From: Tyto alba
Lineage: Eukaryota; Chordata; Aves; Strigiformes; Tytonidae
Length of the DNA stretch: 64,000 nt
NCBI RefSeq assembly: GCF_018691265.1
Contig: NW_024881322.1
Span: 11,149,989 to 11,213,988 of the forward strand
Direction: 5' to 3'
In this document: in pieces, positions 63,082-64,000 of the stretch
How positions within the stretch are numbered: position 1 is the first letter of the stretch
How the letters are laid out: every line of letters starts with the position of its first letter
The notes under the pieces: generated by a model
Seen by the model: the letters and a program-made list of their open reading frames with translations, nothing else
Databases searched by the model: none
What the model was told of the DNA's origin: nothing
Program-made: the position numbers and the translations under genes

Positions 63082-63230
63082 AGGAGATAGGAGCCTAAAT
63101 TCAGGCATTAGTTGGTCTGTCACACTTTATCAACTGTGAAATGGGGCTCATATTCCTTTACTTCCTTCAGAGTAATATCATAAGGATATATATTAAATAT
63201 ATGTGTCATCTCAGATACTATAGTAGAGGA
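63082..63230 (+). mobile_element. MIR-like SINE fragment
   Basis: Reads AAGGAGATAGGAGCC and TAAATTCAGGCATTAG, then CAACTGTGAAATGGGG followed by CTCATATTCCTTTA, CTTCCTTCAGAGTA and ATATCATAAGGATATAT, ending in TCATCTCAGATACTATAGT. The order 'tcatctgtaaaatgggg-ataat..tacct.ctt..agg...tgtgaggat.aat' followed by 'ctcagatacta.gg.ga' is that of a MIR-type SINE tail in amniotes. It is diverged. Confidence 0.6.
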
Positions 63231-63234
63231 GACA

Positions 63235-64000
63235 ACATTGGATTTAAAATAGAGAGAAAAATAATAGAACCAATTGCTCAAATTTTCTTTGGATTTATTT
63301 CCTTCTAGATACTAAGTCAGAAGTTAGATCAATAGATAAATAGACAGACAGGTAGGAATTATATTTATATGTTTATCTTTACATGTCAGAGAGAATGCAA
63401 TCCATATATTTTGGCATACAGTTTGTTTGAGTGTATGGTTACATTGTGATCTTTTTGTTTTGCTTTACCATTAATTACAATTTGCATGTTGCCTAGATCA
63501 GTGTGCTATCTCAGAAGCCGATATTAAGTAGGACTGGCTTAAACTTTATTTAGTCTAAAAAGTAAGCACCTACACACAGCTAACTGATTGGAGTGCTGCT
63601 GTTGTCAATGGAAACATGCTCAAGAGGACAATTTATCTTTGGTATCTTAGACAACTATCTTCTACAAATGCCTATTGAGAGGTCTTCTCCATTGACTACA
63701 GTAAGCCTAGATAGACATTTTTTGACAAAACACCTAAGGTTTAAATTCTAAAGTCAGGTAAAATGAATCCCATGCTCCTGGGAAAAAAAAAAATGACCAG
63801 ATTATCCAGAGTGTAATCTTGAGGAGACCAGAGAGGAGTATTTCCTGGAAGAGACAGCATCCAAGCAGAATACAGAGACATCTTAAGGTGATACTGACTG
63901 AGCATTTCCAGAGCAGTGCCAATGCCCAAGGCTGGATTTTTTTAAGCTGAAGAATTACCTTCTTCCCAATGAACCAAAAAGAGATCCTTAAAATGATCCA
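63235..64000. other. AT-rich noncoding sequence at window end
   Basis: Contains an imperfect GATAAATAGACAGACAGGTAG stretch (63333-63356). No gene or transposon was recognised. The minus-strand open frames at 63734-63929 span an A12 run on the plus strand and have no support. Confidence 0.5.

Noticed and set aside
1..64000. Search for CRISPR arrays, operons, tRNA/rRNA genes and prophage
   Set aside because: No regularly spaced repeats, cloverleaf sequences or prokaryotic gene organisation were seen; the window is vertebrate nuclear DNA.

Overview
The window looks like bird nuclear DNA, probably Neoaves. It is AT-rich by eye and full of homopolymer runs. It carries two clear CR1 LINE copies ending in the CR1-type 8-bp 3' repeat (ATTCTATG / CACAGAAT) and older, more decayed CR1 remnants. 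It also holds a truncated LTR that resembles LTRs I know from neoavian genomes. No convincing intact protein-coding gene was found. The open frames on both strands are mostly 60-140 codons, lack recognisable domains, and are what chance gives in 64 kb. The simplest reading is an intergenic stretch or the inside of a very long intron.

Layout. 1-5 kb: AT-rich single-copy DNA with a frame-broken, coiled-coil-like coding remnant at 683-1196. 5.1-6.5 kb: a MIR-like SINE fragment and a 0.7-kb minus-strand CR1. 7-12.5 kb: purine tracts, an ancient palindromic repeat, a 245-codon open frame of doubtful meaning (10415-11152) and a second MIR-like fragment. 16.36 kb: two AP-1 sites in inverted orientation. 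19.2-20.7 kb: a 1.45-kb plus-strand CR1 with a decayed reverse transcriptase. 25-33 kb: simple repeats, an AT cruciform-prone palindrome, a small GC-rich patch (27.1-27.3 kb) and another palindromic repeat copy. 37.8-38.4 kb: the most promoter-like segment, with a perfect RFX X-box beside a short CpG cluster. 43.0-44.5 kb: an ancient CR1 tail followed by the truncated LTR. 45.5-45.7 kb: a GC-rich patch with a strong minus-strand splice donor. 49.8 kb: another ancient CR1 fragment. 48.9-61.3 kb: several low-repeat, homeobox-motif-rich stretches that could be conserved noncoding elements. 63.1 kb: a third MIR-like fragment.

No set of genes here works together as a pathway. No tRNA, rRNA, CRISPR or bacterial-type feature was recognised. 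The points most worth checking are the X-box/CpG segment, the coiled-coil pseudogene, the dispersed palindromic repeat family and the promoter-bearing LTR. I see no strong evidence for a novel biological system.
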